DNA of 64,000 bases from Ruminococcus sp. (GCA_015066705.1 SVNV01000002.1:1-64000); one strand, 5' to 3'; shown: positions 36,681 to 47,113, counted from the stretch's first letter. Made by a program: numbers and translations. Notes: generated by a model not told the origin, from the letters alone.

Positions 36681-36709
36681 TTTAAATTTGTGAAAAAATG
36701 TGATATACT
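36681..36709 (+). promoter_or_regulatory. trpS promoter
   Basis: TTTAAA (36681-36686) and TATACT (36704-36709) with a 17-bp spacer. The leader is too short for a T-box. Confidence 0.6.
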
Positions 36710-36752
36710 TATATAGTTATAGAAATTTATGTAGCGAAAGGAAAAATTCACT

Positions 36753-37751
36753 ATGTCAGATAAAAAACTTATTTTCAGCGGAATTCAGCCAACGGGTACT
36801 TTTACTCTTGGAAACTATATCGGTGCAATACGAAACTGGGCACCTCTTCAGGAGGAGTATAACTGTATTTATTCTATTGTTGATATGCATGCAATTACAG
36901 TAAGACAGGACCCTGTAAAGCTCAGACAGAATTCCCTTGAGGCATATGCGCTTATTATGGCTTGTGGTATTGACCCTGAAAAATCTATTGCATTTATCCA
37001 GAGTCATGTTAAAACTCACGCAGAGCTTAACTGGATTCTTGCTTGTTCAACTCAGTTCGGCGAGCTTTCAAGAATGACACAGTTTAAAGATAAGTCAGCA
37101 AAACACGCTGACGACGTAAACGCAGGACTTTTTACATACCCTGTGCTTATGGCTGCTGATATTCTTGCATATAATGCTGACCTTGTTCCTGTTGGTGTTG
37201 ACCAGAAACAGCACCTTGAGCTTGCGAGAAATATCGCACAGCGTTTCAATCAGAAGTATGGCGATTTCTTTACTGTTCCTGAGCCTTATATTCCAAAGGT
37301 AGGAGCAAAGGTTATGTCACTTCAGGAACCTACAAAGAAGATGTCCAAATCAGACGATAATCCTAATGCTTGTATTCTAATTCTTGATGATAAGGATACA
37401 ATCATCAGAAAATTCAAGAGAGCTGTTACCGACAGCGATATGGAAATCTGTTATCGCGAGGGTAAGGACGGAATAAATAACCTGATGACTATTTATTCAG
37501 CTGTTACTTCAAAGAATTATGAAGAAATCGAAAAGGAATTTGCAGGAAAGGGCTATGGCGATTTCAAAATTGCTGTTGGTGAAGCTGTTGCTGACCACCT
37601 CCAGCCTGTAAGAGATAATTTCACAAGACTTATTAACGATAAGGCTTACCTTAAGGAATGCTATACAAAGGGTGCTGAAAAAGCACTTAGAATTTCTCAG
37701 AAGACTGTTTCTAAGGTTTATAGAAAGGTCGGCTTTGTAGACGCAAGATAA
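36753..37751 (+). CDS. trpS: tryptophanyl-tRNA synthetase
   Basis: The 332-residue class I synthetase. The N-terminus FSGIQPTGTFTLGNYIGAI is the TIGN/HIGH region, and KMSKSDDNPNA is the KMSKS loop. GGAGCTGAC-like flipping elements are not needed. AAAGGA precedes the start. FtsX-type permease and ychF genes follow on the same strand at short spacing and may be co-transcribed. Confidence 0.97.
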   Translation: MSDKKLIFSGIQPTGTFTLGNYIGAIRNWAPLQEEYNCIYSIVDMHAITVRQDPVKLRQNSLEAYALIMACGIDPEKSIAFIQSHVKTHAELNWILACSTQFGELSRMTQFKDKSAKHADDVNAGLFTYPVLMAADILAYNADLVPVGVDQKQHLELARNIAQRFNQKYGDFFTVPEPYIPKVGAKVMSLQEPTKKMSKSDDNPNACILILDDKDTIIRKFKRAVTDSDMEICYREGKDGINNLMTIYSAVTSKNYEEIEKEFAGKGYGDFKIAVGEAVADHLQPVRDNFTRLINDKAYLKECYTKGAEKALRISQKTVSKVYRKVGFVDAR

Positions 37752-37771
37752 TTTACGAAAGGACTGAAGGA

Positions 37772-40549
37772 ATGAAAACCGCTTTGATTAAAGATACTTT
37801 CAGAGAAATCAGACGTTCCTTCAGCCGTTTTCTATCTATATTTATGATAGTTTTTCTCGGCTGTGGTTTTTATGCAGGCGTAAATGCAACTATGCCTGAT
37901 ATGATTAAGACAGCTGAGATTTTCTATGAGAAAAACAATCTTATGGATATCCGCCTTGTTTCCACAATAGGAATTAAGGCTGAGGATATTGCTGCCGTAA
38001 AACGCCTTGAATGCGTTGACGGGGTAATGGCAGGCTATTCAAAGGACGTTTTGTACAATTATAAAAATCAGAATTTTGTTCTGAAATTTATGTCCTATAA
38101 CGAAAAACTCAAGGGCACAGAGAATGATTTGAATAATTTTGTTCTTTATGAGGGAAGATTGCCTGAAAACCCAGGAGAATGTGTGGTTGACGAAAAGTTT
38201 TTCAATAAGGACGATAATATTGAAATAGGAAATAAAATTACGGTCACATCACCTGATAAAACGGATATAAACAGTATTTTCAGGACCGATACCTTTGAGG
38301 TTGTGGGTTTTGTAACATCACCTCTTTACGTAGGCTATGAAAGAGATAATACTACCGTTGGAAATGGTTCGGTGTATGGATATGTTTATATTTCTGAAGA
38401 TGATTTTGCTCTTGACTACTATTCTGAAATGTTTCTGACACTTAATGAATGCGATTATCCACCTTACTCAGATGAGTATAAGGAAAGAGTTTCTCAGTGT
38501 GAAAAGATAATCAAAAAAGCATTCACTGAAAGTGTAGAGGTAAGATATAATAGCCTTTATAATCTCTATAACGATAGAATTACATCGGCTACCAATACAG
38601 TTGCAAAGCTTGAAGAACTTGTGAATAGTGACATCTCAACCCTTGAAACACTTAGAACTGAGCTTCAGAAAACACTTTTTGAGTATGAAAAACAAGCACA
38701 GATTGAAAATACAAATATTCTTACAATTAAAATAAATCAGGCTAAATCAAGACTTAAAGAGCTTGAAACTCTTATAAATGCTGTTGAAAATAACGATACA
38801 GAAATGTTAGAGGGCTTCTATCAGCAGATTGAAGACGCTAAAGCTGAAATTGAAGCGGGTAAACAACAGCTTCTCTCTATAAGCGGACCTATTACTCTCA
38901 GCTATGATAGATATTCAATATCTGACTATGGCTCATTTTATGAGGATAGCCAGAAAATTCATTCAATAGGAAAGGTTTTTCCTGTGTTTTTTATAATAGT
39001 TGCGGCACTTGTCTGCCTTACAACTATGACAAGAATGATTGAAGAACAAAGAACTCAGATTGGCACATATAAGGCTATGGGTTATACTAACCTGAATATC
39101 GCTTCCAAGTATCTTGTTTATGGTGTAACTGCTTCTGCAGCAGCAGGCTTTACAGGTACACTTGTAGGTGTAAAAATCCTTCCTGTAGTTATCTATAACT
39201 GCTATAAGATTCTTTATAATATTCCTGAAATTGATACTCCGTTTTATTTTAAAACTACATTTGCCTGCGTTTTAGTGTCTGTTGTTTTAACTGCGGTAAC
39301 GGTGATGTATTCCTGCTATAAGGAGCTTGCTTCACAGCCGTCACAGCTTATGCGACCTAAAGCACCTAAATCGGGTAAGCGAGTTTTACTTGAAAGATTC
39401 CCAAAAATCTGGAATAAAATCAGCTTTATCGGAAAGGTAACTGTCAGAAATCTTCTCAGATATAAAAAGAGATTTTTTATGACAGTGCTTGGAATCGGAG
39501 GCTGTACAGCACTCATTCTTACAGGCTTTGGACTTAAGCATTCTATTTCTCAGACCTTTGTACTTCAGTTTGAAAAGGTGTTTAAGTATGACGGTATTGC
39601 TATGCTCAATACTATTGATTTTGATTCTGATGATTGCCAGAATGCTCTTTCTTCAGTTGAAGGGGTTAAGAGTACATTTCTTACATCTCAGGTTACAGCC
39701 GAAGTAAAAGAAAATAAAAAATCCCACGCAGTTAGCATTTTCATAGGTGATGACCTTAGTGAGATAGATAACTATATAAATCTTGTTGATGTCAAGAATA
39801 ATAAACCTCTTACTATTGATGATGACGGAGTTGTTGTTACAGCAAAACTTGCTCAGCTTCTCGATGTTGAAAAAGGCGATAAGATTAACGTTGACCTTGG
39901 CGAAAAGGGAAGCTTTGATTTAAAGGTTTCTTCCGTTTGTGAAAACTATGCAATGCACTATATTTATTGTACAACTAACTACTATAAGTCAGCAGTTATG
40001 ACTCCTGAATATAATTCCTGCCTGTTTTTGCTTGATGAGGGCTACGAAAAGGATGAAATTTCCTTTAGAATCGTAAACGCTGATGAAATCATTTCTGCTA
40101 CCTTTCTTGAAGACCACGGCGACGCTTTTGCAAAGAATATAGGTAGCCTTACCGGAATTGTGTGGCTTCTTATCGGCTGTGCGGGCGCTCTTGCGATGGT
40201 TGTGCTTTATAACCTTGCAAATATAAATATTACCGAAAGAATACGAGAAATCGCAACAGTCAAGGTGCTTGGTTTTTATGATAACGAAACCTCAGCATAT
40301 ATTTACCGTGAAAATATAATTTCCACATTTATAGGAATAGCTTTTGGATGGGTTATGGGTATTTTTCTCCATAAATTTGTTGTTCTCACAGCCGAAGTTG
40401 ACATTGTAATGTTTGACCGCTCAATTCAGTGGACATCGTTTTTGTATTCAGCACTGCTCACAATGCTGTTTGCAGTGATTATAAATGTGGTTCTACACTT
40501 TAAGCTTAAAAAAATCAGTATGGTTGAATCACTTAAATCAGTTGAATAA
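37772..40549 (+). CDS. large FtsX-family permease
   Basis: A 925-residue membrane protein. One TM segment lies near residues 18-38 (FLSIFMIVFLGCGFYAGVN), followed by an extracytoplasmic part with a coiled coil at about 269-369 rich in Glu/Lys/Leu. Three TM segments follow near 405-525, then a second large extracytoplasmic region and a final group of three. This is the MacB/FtsX arrangement with two FtsX units. Such permeases normally work with an ABC ATPase; none is adjacent. AAAGGA precedes the start, 20 bp after trpS. Confidence 0.87.
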   Translation: MKTALIKDTFREIRRSFSRFLSIFMIVFLGCGFYAGVNATMPDMIKTAEIFYEKNNLMDIRLVSTIGIKAEDIAAVKRLECVDGVMAGYSKDVLYNYKNQNFVLKFMSYNEKLKGTENDLNNFVLYEGRLPENPGECVVDEKFFNKDDNIEIGNKITVTSPDKTDINSIFRTDTFEVVGFVTSPLYVGYERDNTTVGNGSVYGYVYISEDDFALDYYSEMFLTLNECDYPPYSDEYKERVSQCEKIIKKAFTESVEVRYNSLYNLYNDRITSATNTVAKLEELVNSDISTLETLRTELQKTLFEYEKQAQIENTNILTIKINQAKSRLKELETLINAVENNDTEMLEGFYQQIEDAKAEIEAGKQQLLSISGPITLSYDRYSISDYGSFYEDSQKIHSIGKVFPVFFIIVAALVCLTTMTRMIEEQRTQIGTYKAMGYTNLNIASKYLVYGVTASAAAGFTGTLVGVKILPVVIYNCYKILYNIPEIDTPFYFKTTFACVLVSVVLTAVTVMYSCYKELASQPSQLMRPKAPKSGKRVLLERFPKIWNKISFIGKVTVRNLLRYKKRFFMTVLGIGGCTALILTGFGLKHSISQTFVLQFEKVFKYDGIAMLNTIDFDSDDCQNALSSVEGVKSTFLTSQVTAEVKENKKSHAVSIFIGDDLSEIDNYINLVDVKNNKPLTIDDDGVVVTAKLAQLLDVEKGDKINVDLGEKGSFDLKVSSVCENYAMHYIYCTTNYYKSAVMTPEYNSCLFLLDEGYEKDEISFRIVNADEIISATFLEDHGDAFAKNIGSLTGIVWLLIGCAGALAMVVLYNLANINITERIREIATVKVLGFYDNETSAYIYRENIISTFIGIAFGWVMGIFLHKFVVLTAEVDIVMFDRSIQWTSFLYSALLTMLFAVIINVVLHFKLKKISMVESLKSVE

Positions 40550-40573
40550 ATCACGAAAGGATTTGAAAAATAA

Positions 40574-41668
40574 ATGAAATTAGGTATGGTAGGACTTCCA
40601 AATGTCGGAAAGTCAACACTTTTTAACGCTCTTACAAACGCAGGTGCTGAATCTGCAAACTACCCGTTCTGCACAATCGAGCCAAACGTGGGTATCGTTT
40701 CTGTTCCTGATGAAAGACTTGATAAGCTTGCAGAAATGTATAACCCTGAAAAATTCACTCCTGCAACTTTAGAATTTGTAGATATTGCAGGTCTTGTAAA
40801 GGGCGCTTCAAAGGGCGAAGGACTTGGAAACAAGTTCCTTTCGAACATCCGTGAAGTAGATGCAATCGTTCACGTTGTAAGATGCTTTGAAGATACAAAT
40901 ATCATTCACGTTGACGGAAGTATCAACCCTGCAAGAGATATTGAAACTATCGACCTCGAACTAATCTTTTCAGACGTTGAGCTTATCGAAAGAAAGCTTG
41001 ACAGAACTAAAAAGGCTATGAAGGGCGACAGAAGTCTTGCTGCTGCTGTTGATTTTCTCGAAGGCTTAAAGACACACCTTGAAAACGGTAAGGCTGCAAG
41101 AGCATACCCAATGGATGAAGAACAGGTTGAGCTTCTCAAGGAAACTCCACTTCTTTCTTTGAAGCCTGTAATATACGCTGCAAATATGAGCGAGGACGAC
41201 TTCAGAAATAATATTGACAACAACAAACACTATAAGCAGGTTTGCGAAATCGCAAAGGAGCAGGGAGCAGCTGTACTTCCTATCTGTGCACAGATTGAGG
41301 CTGAAATTGCTGATATGGACGCAGAAGATAAGGAAATGTTCCTTTCTGATTTGGGACTTGAAATCAGTGGTCTTAACAGAATTATCAAGGAAGGCTATGC
41401 GCTTCTCGGACTTATTTCATACCTCACAGCAGGTCAGCCTGAAGTAAGAGCGTGGACAATCACAAAGGGTACAAAAGCTCCACAGGCTGCCGGTAAAATC
41501 CATACAGACTTTGAAAAGGGCTTTATCAGAGCAGAGGTTGTTTCTTTTGATGACCTTATGGCTTGTGGCACAATGGCTGCTGCAAAGGAAAAGGGACTTG
41601 TTCGCCTTGAAGGTAAGGAATATGTAATGCAGGACGGCGACATCGTTCTTTTCAGATTTAACGTTTAA
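40574..41668 (+). CDS. ychF: redox-regulated ATPase YchF
   Basis: The 364-residue Obg-family ATPase. It has [20 protein letters not shown], the switch [20 protein letters not shown], the adenine-specificity NMSE motif (YAANMSEDD) instead of NKxD, and a TGS domain at the end ([18 protein letters not shown]). AAAGG lies upstream. It is the last gene of the trpS cluster and ends in a shared terminator. Confidence 0.96.
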   Translation: MKLGMVGLPNVGKSTLFNALTNAGAESANYPFCTIEPNVGIVSVPDERLDKLAEMYNPEKFTPATLEFVDIAGLVKGASKGEGLGNKFLSNIREVDAIVHVVRCFEDTNIIHVDGSINPARDIETIDLELIFSDVELIERKLDRTKKAMKGDRSLAAAVDFLEGLKTHLENGKAARAYPMDEEQVELLKETPLLSLKPVIYAANMSEDDFRNNIDNNKHYKQVCEIAKEQGAAVLPICAQIEAEIADMDAEDKEMFLSDLGLEISGLNRIIKEGYALLGLISYLTAGQPEVRAWTITKGTKAPQAAGKIHTDFEKGFIRAEVVSFDDLMACGTMAAAKEKGLVRLEGKEYVMQDGDIVLFRFNV

Positions 41669-41684
41669 TTAAATACACACAAAA

Positions 41685-41720
41685 AAGCCTGAGAAGTTAT
41701 CTTCTCAGGCTTGATTTTTT
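41685..41720. terminator. bidirectional terminator ychF / purD
   Basis: A 12-bp perfect stem (41685-41696 with 41701-41712) with a TTAT loop and A/T-runs on both sides, between convergent genes. Confidence 0.9.
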
Positions 41721-41724
41721 GTTA

Positions 41725-43083
41725 TTACTGTCTTAAATAAACACCGTTTTCCTCAATGTAGTCTTCCATATCGTCTTTGTAGCCGAGATGAAGCTCATCG
41801 TTGTCAAGTGCCTTTAAAGCACGCTGACCGATGTCTTTTCTGTAATGTACCTTGTCCCAGTCAATCTTCTTGACACCGTCGTATGCCTTTTCAAGAGCAC
41901 CGTTAAGAGTAAGTCCTGTTGCTGTAACACCAAGAACACGACCACCATTTGTAAGGAATTTACTATCAGAAAGCTTTGTTCCTGCGTGATAAACCTCACA
42001 GCATTCAATCTGTCCCTTAGCGTCAAGACCGGAAATTTCAATACCCTTGTCGTACTTTTCAGGATATCCGCCACTTGCCATAACAACACAAGCACAAGAG
42101 CCTGATTTCCACTTGATATCAAGCTTATCAAGCTCGTGATTGTAAATAGCTTCAAAAATTTCAACCAAATCGCTGTCAAGCATAGGAAGTACAACCTGAG
42201 TTTCAGGGTCACCAAAACGACAGTTGTATTCTATAACCTTAGGGCCCTTTGGTGTAAGCATAAGTCCGAAATACAGACAGCCTTCAAAGGTTCTTCCTTC
42301 AGCGTTCATAGCCTCCATTGTAGGAATGAAAATCTTTTCCATACATTCCTTGGCAATTTCTTCTGTGTAATATGGGTTAGGAGAAACAGTACCCATACCA
42401 CCTGTGTTAAGACCTTCGTCGTTGTCATAAGCACGCTTGTGGTCCATTGAAGAAATCATTGGAACCATAGTTTTTCCGTCTGTAAATGACAAAACGGAAA
42501 CCTCAGGGCCTGTAAGGAATTCTTCAATAACAATTCTTGTGCTGCTTTCGCCGAACTTCTTGTCCTCAATCATTTCTCTTACAGCCTGAATAGCTTCTTC
42601 TTCGTTCTGAGCGATGATAACGCCCTTTCCGAGAGCAAGTCCGTCTGCCTTGATAACAGCAGGGTAGGAATTCTGCTCCTTGAGGTAAGCAATAGCCTTG
42701 TCAGCTTCTGTGAAAACCTCGTAAAAAGCAGTAGGAATGTTATATTTCTTCATAAGATTCTTGGAAAACACCTTAGAACCTTCAATGATTGCAGCACACT
42801 TCTTAGGACCGAAGGTCATAAATCCTTCAGCCTGCAAAGCGTCAACCATACCAAGAACAAGCGGGTCGTCAGGAGCAACCGCAACCATATCAACCTTAAG
42901 CTCTTTAGCAAGCTTAACTACGCCTTCAATATCAGTAGCAGATACATCAAAGCATTCAGCACCGGCAGCAGCAATACCACCGTTACCGGGAGTGCAGTAT
43001 ACCTTTTCGGTTTTCTCTGACTGCATCAGCTTCATAATAATAGCGTGTTCACGGCCACCGCCGCCAACAACCAAAATTTTCAT
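41725..43083 (-). CDS. purD: phosphoribosylamine--glycine ligase
   Basis: The 452-residue GAR synthetase, second step of purine synthesis. ATP-grasp enzyme with MKILVVGGGGREHAI at the start, PDDPLVLGMVDAL, NSYPAVIKADGLALGKGV, GPEVSVLSFTDG and EYNCRFGDPETQ. It is about 25 residues longer than E. coli PurD. It is the last gene of the pur operon. Confidence 0.96.
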   Translation of the reverse strand: MKILVVGGGGREHAIIMKLMQSEKTEKVYCTPGNGGIAAAGAECFDVSATDIEGVVKLAKELKVDMVAVAPDDPLVLGMVDALQAEGFMTFGPKKCAAIIEGSKVFSKNLMKKYNIPTAFYEVFTEADKAIAYLKEQNSYPAVIKADGLALGKGVIIAQNEEEAIQAVREMIEDKKFGESSTRIVIEEFLTGPEVSVLSFTDGKTMVPMISSMDHKRAYDNDEGLNTGGMGTVSPNPYYTEEIAKECMEKIFIPTMEAMNAEGRTFEGCLYFGLMLTPKGPKVIEYNCRFGDPETQVVLPMLDSDLVEIFEAIYNHELDKLDIKWKSGSCACVVMASGGYPEKYDKGIEISGLDAKGQIECCEVYHAGTKLSDSKFLTNGGRVLGVTATGLTLNGALEKAYDGVKKIDWDKVHYRKDIGQRALKALDNDELHLGYKDDMEDYIEENGVYLRQ

Positions 43084-43103
43084 AAAAACCGTTCCTTTAT
43101 CAA

Positions 43104-43475
43104 TTATTCTTCAAGTATTTTGTTTCTTAAATTCTGAGGAAGCTTTTCAAAAACTACCTTATAACCTCTGCTGCACATCTTCTTGACAATTTCCTGAGGG
43201 ATATCCTTGTCAGGTGTTATAGCACTCCAATAAACTTTGTTCATATCAGGAGCAGGTCTGATAAGTCCCTTATAAGCTGACCTCATAAGGTCGTTGAATT
43301 CCTTTTCGCCTTTAACAACTATGTAAGGCTTAGCGGAACCATCGTTGCAGAAAGCGCAGAATGGCTTTCCACCCACATTAAAACGTTTCCAATTCCATTC
43401 GTTGTAGTCGACCTTGACGCCTTTAAGCTCGACTAAAAAGGTTTCTAAATCGGGATAATAATCACATATGTTCAT
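43104..43475 (-). CDS. MmcQ/YjbR-family protein
   Basis: A 123-residue YjbR-like protein: FCAFCNDGSAKPYIVVKGE, then GLIRPAPDMNKVYWSAI and a helix IPQEIVKKMCSRGYKVVFE. The family has a CyaY-like fold with positively charged surface in solved members, but the role is unknown. It has no good ribosome binding site of its own and starts five bases after the purH stop, so it is likely translated by coupling. Its place between purH and purD is notable. Confidence 0.8.
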   Translation of the reverse strand: MNICDYYPDLETFLVELKGVKVDYNEWNWKRFNVGGKPFCAFCNDGSAKPYIVVKGEKEFNDLMRSAYKGLIRPAPDMNKVYWSAITPDKDIPQEIVKKMCSRGYKVVFEKLPQNLRNKILEE

Positions 43476-43480
43476 AGCAA

Positions 43481-44662
43481 TTAGTGGTGGAAAAGACGGA
43501 TTCCTGTAAATGCCATAGCCATATTGTACTTGTTGCAGGTTTCGATTACATTATCATCTCTGATAGAACCGCCTGGCTGTGCAACATAGGAAACACCGCT
43601 CTTTTTAGCCCTTTCAATATTATCGCCAAATGGGAAGAAAGCGTCTGAGCCGAGACAAACGTCAGTGTTTTTAGCAAGCCATTCCTTCTGTTCAGCCTTT
43701 GTAAACACATCAGGCTTAACCTTAAAGAGCTTCTGCCAAGTACCTTCTGCCAAAACGTCCTCGTACTCATCTGAAATGAAAACGTCAATAGTATTATCTC
43801 TGTCAGCACGTCTGATATCGTCAACAAACTGGAGATTAAGCACCTGTGGAGCCTGTCTGAGCCACCAGTTGTCAGCCTTCTGACCGGCAAGTCTTGTACA
43901 GTGAATTCTTGACTGCTGTCCCGCACCGATACCGATAGCCTGACCGTCCTTAACGTAGCAAACGCTGTTTGACTGTGTGTATTTAAGTGTGATAAGTGAA
44001 ATGATAAGGTCATCAAGCTTGTCAGCAGGAATGTCCTTGTTTTCTGTAACTACATTTGAAAGAAGCTCTCTGTCAATCTTGAGCTCGTTTCTGCCCTGTT
44101 CAAAAGAAACACCGTAAACCTGTTTTGTTTCGATTGGAGCTGGCTTGTAGCTTTCGTCAATCTTGAGAATACAGTATGTACCCTTTCTCTTTGACTTTAA
44201 GATTTCAAGAGCGTCATCATCATAGTCAGGAGCAATAACACCGTCAGAAACTTCTCTCTGAATCATTTTAGCTGTGCAAGCGTCAACCTTGTCTGAAAGT
44301 GCGATAAAATCGCCGTATGAAGACATTCTGTCAGCGCCTCTTGCTCTTGCGTATGCGCAAGCGAGAGGGGAGAGCTCGCCGAGGTCATCAACCCAGTAAA
44401 TTTTCTTGAGAGTGTCTGAAAGTGGTCTGCCGATAGCAGCACCTGCAGGAGAAACGTGCTTGAAAGATGTAGCAGCACAAACGCCTGTTGCTTCCTTGAG
44501 CTCCTTAACAAGCTGCCAGCCGTTTAATGCATCAAGAAGATTGATGTATCCAGGCTTTCCGCAAAGAACAGTGATAGGAAGCTCTCTTCCGTCCTCCATA
44601 TAAACTCTTGATGGTTTCTGATTAGGGTTACAACCATACTTTAACTGCATTTCATTAGCCAT
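43481..44662 (-). CDS. purH: AICAR formyltransferase (PurH-type transformylase only)
   Basis: The 393-residue protein is only the transformylase half of bifunctional PurH; no MGS-like IMP cyclohydrolase domain is present. The catalytic Lys-His pair is in SFKHVSPAGAA, and the family strands DLGELSPLACAYARARGADRM and ACTAKMIQREVSDGVIAP are intact. It converts AICAR and 10-formyl-THF to FAICAR. The following activity is supplied by purO, just upstream. AAAGGAA precedes the start. Confidence 0.93.
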   Translation of the reverse strand: MANEMQLKYGCNPNQKPSRVYMEDGRELPITVLCGKPGYINLLDALNGWQLVKELKEATGVCAATSFKHVSPAGAAIGRPLSDTLKKIYWVDDLGELSPLACAYARARGADRMSSYGDFIALSDKVDACTAKMIQREVSDGVIAPDYDDDALEILKSKRKGTYCILKIDESYKPAPIETKQVYGVSFEQGRNELKIDRELLSNVVTENKDIPADKLDDLIISLITLKYTQSNSVCYVKDGQAIGIGAGQQSRIHCTRLAGQKADNWWLRQAPQVLNLQFVDDIRRADRDNTIDVFISDEYEDVLAEGTWQKLFKVKPDVFTKAEQKEWLAKNTDVCLGSDAFFPFGDNIERAKKSGVSYVAQPGGSIRDDNVIETCNKYNMAMAFTGIRLFHH

Positions 44663-44680
44663 AGTATAAATTCCTTTCTG

Positions 44681-45397
44681 TTACTTAACGTTCTTGTTTA
44701 CGATTTTTGAAACAGGCTTTCCTGTTTCGATGTCGATGTATCTTACAAAAAGTGAAACCTTGTTGTCATCGTTAAGATTATTCCAAAGTGTGTTTGTAAA
44801 TTCATCAATGTCGTTTGGAATAGCAAGCTTCTTTGGTTCGCCTTCAAAGCTTGGAAGTGGGTTTCCGTCACCCATATATGTGTGAATGAAATGACCTTCA
44901 CCGTTGATAGGAGTGTAATAGCTATAAGTAAATCTGTGAACAGAATCAGGATTTCCGTCGTCAGACTTGAGAATTGACATAGCATAGTTGAAAAGTCCGT
45001 TTTCAATGTGCATAATTCCTGAAATTCTTGGTGTATAGTTCGGAGCATCGTCCTCATATTCTCTTGTTCTGAGAGCCTGTTCAAAAGAGAACTGCTTGTC
45101 CATAAGCTCATAGATTGTATCGGTCTGGTCACCGTTTGTAACGATTGTCTTGTTTCCGAGAACTCTTACAGGTGAGTAGATAATAAGATGTGGGTCAGTA
45201 AGCTTTGAAGGGTCAAAAGCTTCTGTCTTGATACCATCTTCTGTTTCTGTAAAAACTCTGTTTCTTGAGTTAACGCTTCTGCCCATAATAAAGTAAGCAG
45301 TAACAGCGTTCTTTCCGTCAGCAGATTTACCGATGATGATGCCTCTGCCGGGATAAGAATTTTCTTTAAGTTCCTGTGCGATGTCAATTACCTTCAT
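44681..45397 (-). CDS. purO: PurO-type IMP cyclohydrolase
   Basis: A 238-residue protein of the archaeal-type IMP cyclohydrolase family (PF07826). It begins near NSYPGRGIIIGKSADGKNAV and has AYFIMGRSVNSRNRVF and the ITNGDQTDTIYE strand. It closes FAICAR to IMP, the last step of de novo purine synthesis. It sits 18 bp before the stand-alone purH transformylase, so the two replace the bifunctional PurH of most bacteria. AGGAGG lies upstream. Confidence 0.9.
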   Translation of the reverse strand: MKVIDIAQELKENSYPGRGIIIGKSADGKNAVTAYFIMGRSVNSRNRVFTETEDGIKTEAFDPSKLTDPHLIIYSPVRVLGNKTIVTNGDQTDTIYELMDKQFSFEQALRTREYEDDAPNYTPRISGIMHIENGLFNYAMSILKSDDGNPDSVHRFTYSYYTPINGEGHFIHTYMGDGNPLPSFEGEPKKLAIPNDIDEFTNTLWNNLNDDNKVSLFVRYIDIETGKPVSKIVNKNVK

Positions 45398-45436
45398 AAT
45401 TACCTCCTAAAAATACCCTTGTAACTTTATATAGAC

Positions 45437-46060
45437 TTAGTCAACATAAGCCTTACCGTCTTTGATTGTAATTCTGTCCTCGCAGAAAAGGGAAACAGCC
45501 TTCGGAAGAAGCTTCCACTCAACGTTTTCCATAATTCTTTTCTGCAAAACTTCAGGCGTGTCGTCGTTTAAAACCTCAACAACTCCCTGCAAAATAACAG
45601 CACCTGCGTCTGTAAATTCATTTACAAAATGAATTGTAGCACCCGAAACCTTAACTCCGTATTCAAGAACCTTTTCGTGAACCTTAAGTCCGTAAAAACC
45701 GTCGCCACAAAAAGCAGGAATAAGAGCAGGGTGCACGTTTATAATTCTGAATGGATAAGCCTTTGTGACGCAGGAATCAAGTATTGTCATAAATCCTGCA
45801 AGTACTATAAGGTCAGCCTTCTGACGCTGTAATTCAGCTAAAAGTGCAACGCTGTAAGATACCTTGTCTGCGTATTCCTTTCTTGGTAATACAACAGTAG
45901 GGATACCAGCCTTTTCAGCTCTTTCAAGAGCAAAAACACCTTCCTTTGAAGAAATAACGCAAGTGATTTTTCCGCCGTTTATTTCTCCACGTCTTTCAGC
46001 GTCAATAAGTGCCTGTAAGTTTGTTCCTCCACCAGAAACAAGTACAACTATATTTTTCAT
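45437..46060 (-). CDS. purN: phosphoribosylglycinamide formyltransferase
   Basis: The 207-residue GAR transformylase. It has VLVSGGGTNLQALIDA, the folate-binding INVHPALIPAF with catalytic His, and SGATIHFVNEFTDAGAVILQ. The reaction uses 10-formyl-THF. CAGGAG precedes the start, 15 bp after purM. Confidence 0.96.
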   Translation of the reverse strand: MKNIVVLVSGGGTNLQALIDAERRGEINGGKITCVISSKEGVFALERAEKAGIPTVVLPRKEYADKVSYSVALLAELQRQKADLIVLAGFMTILDSCVTKAYPFRIINVHPALIPAFCGDGFYGLKVHEKVLEYGVKVSGATIHFVNEFTDAGAVILQGVVEVLNDDTPEVLQKRIMENVEWKLLPKAVSLFCEDRITIKDGKAYVD

Positions 46061-46075
46061 ATAAAATCTCCTGTA

Positions 46076-47113
46076 TTAGCAGATGATTACGCCTTCGTCA
46101 CTTTCAACAAGCTCACCGAGAATGTATGCTTCTTCGCCTGCAGACTTGATAGCCTCAACTGCCTTTTCAGCGTCAGCCTTGTCAACAGCAACAATCATAC
46201 CAACACCCATATTGAATGTGTTGAACATATCTCTTTCAGGAATATTACCAACCTTCTGGAGAAGATTGAAGATAGGAAGAACCTGTACGTCATCTCTTTT
46301 GATTTTAGCAGAAAGTCCCTTTGGAAGTGAACGTGGAATGTTTTCGTAGAAGCCACCACCTGTGATGTGTGAAATTGACTTAACCTTAACTTCATCAAGA
46401 AGCTTCATAATAGCCTTAACGTAAATCTTTGTAGGTGTAAGGAGAGTTTCGCCAAGTGTCTTTCCACCAAGCTCGTCGTATGTAACCTTGAGTGATTCTT
46501 CGCTTACGTCAAAAACCTTTCTTACAAGTGAGAAACCGTTTGAGTGAACACCACTTGACTTGATAGCAACGAGAACGTCACCTGCCTTCTGAGAATCAGG
46601 CTGTAAAATCTTGTCCTTGTCAACAACACCAACAGAGAAGCCTGCAAGGTCGTATTCGTCGATAGGGTAGAAGCCCGGCATTTCAGCAGTTTCACCACCG
46701 ATAAGTGCACATCCTGACTGGATACAGCCTTCAGCAACACCTGATACGATTTCAGCGACCTTTTCAGGGTAGTTCTTGCCAACAGCAATATAGTCAAGGA
46801 AGAACTGTGGCTTAGCACCACAGCAGATAATGTCGTTTACACACATAGCAACGCAATCGATACCAACTGTGTCATGCTTATCCATAAGAAAAGCAATTTT
46901 GAGCTTTGTTCCGACACCGTCTGTTCCTGAAACAAGAACAGGCTTAGTGATACCTGTCATATCAAGCTCAAAAAGTCCTCCGAAACCACCGATTCCGCTA
47001 AGAACTCCGCTTGTCATTGTTTTTGCAACGTGCTGTTTCATAAGCTCAACAGCCTTGTATCCGGCAGTTACGTCAACGCCTGCTTCCTTGTAGCTTTCTG
47101 AAAAACTCTTCAT
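46076..47113 (-). CDS. purM: phosphoribosylformylglycinamidine cyclo-ligase
   Basis: The 345-residue AIR synthetase. It has [46 protein letters not shown] and the ATP-binding [11 protein letters not shown]. It makes AIR from FGAM and ATP. GAAAGGACGG lies upstream, 46 bp after purF. Confidence 0.97.
   Translation of the reverse strand: MKSFSESYKEAGVDVTAGYKAVELMKQHVAKTMTSGVLSGIGGFGGLFELDMTGITKPVLVSGTDGVGTKLKIAFLMDKHDTVGIDCVAMCVNDIICCGAKPQFFLDYIAVGKNYPEKVAEIVSGVAEGCIQSGCALIGGETAEMPGFYPIDEYDLAGFSVGVVDKDKILQPDSQKAGDVLVAIKSSGVHSNGFSLVRKVFDVSEESLKVTYDELGGKTLGETLLTPTKIYVKAIMKLLDEVKVKSISHITGGGFYENIPRSLPKGLSAKIKRDDVQVLPIFNLLQKVGNIPERDMFNTFNMGVGMIVAVDKADAEKAVEAIKSAGEEAYILGELVESDEGVIIC

Noticed and set aside
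36570..36752. Possible T-box upstream of trpS
   Set aside because: The leader is short, has no T-box GGTGGTACC sequence and no terminator stem.
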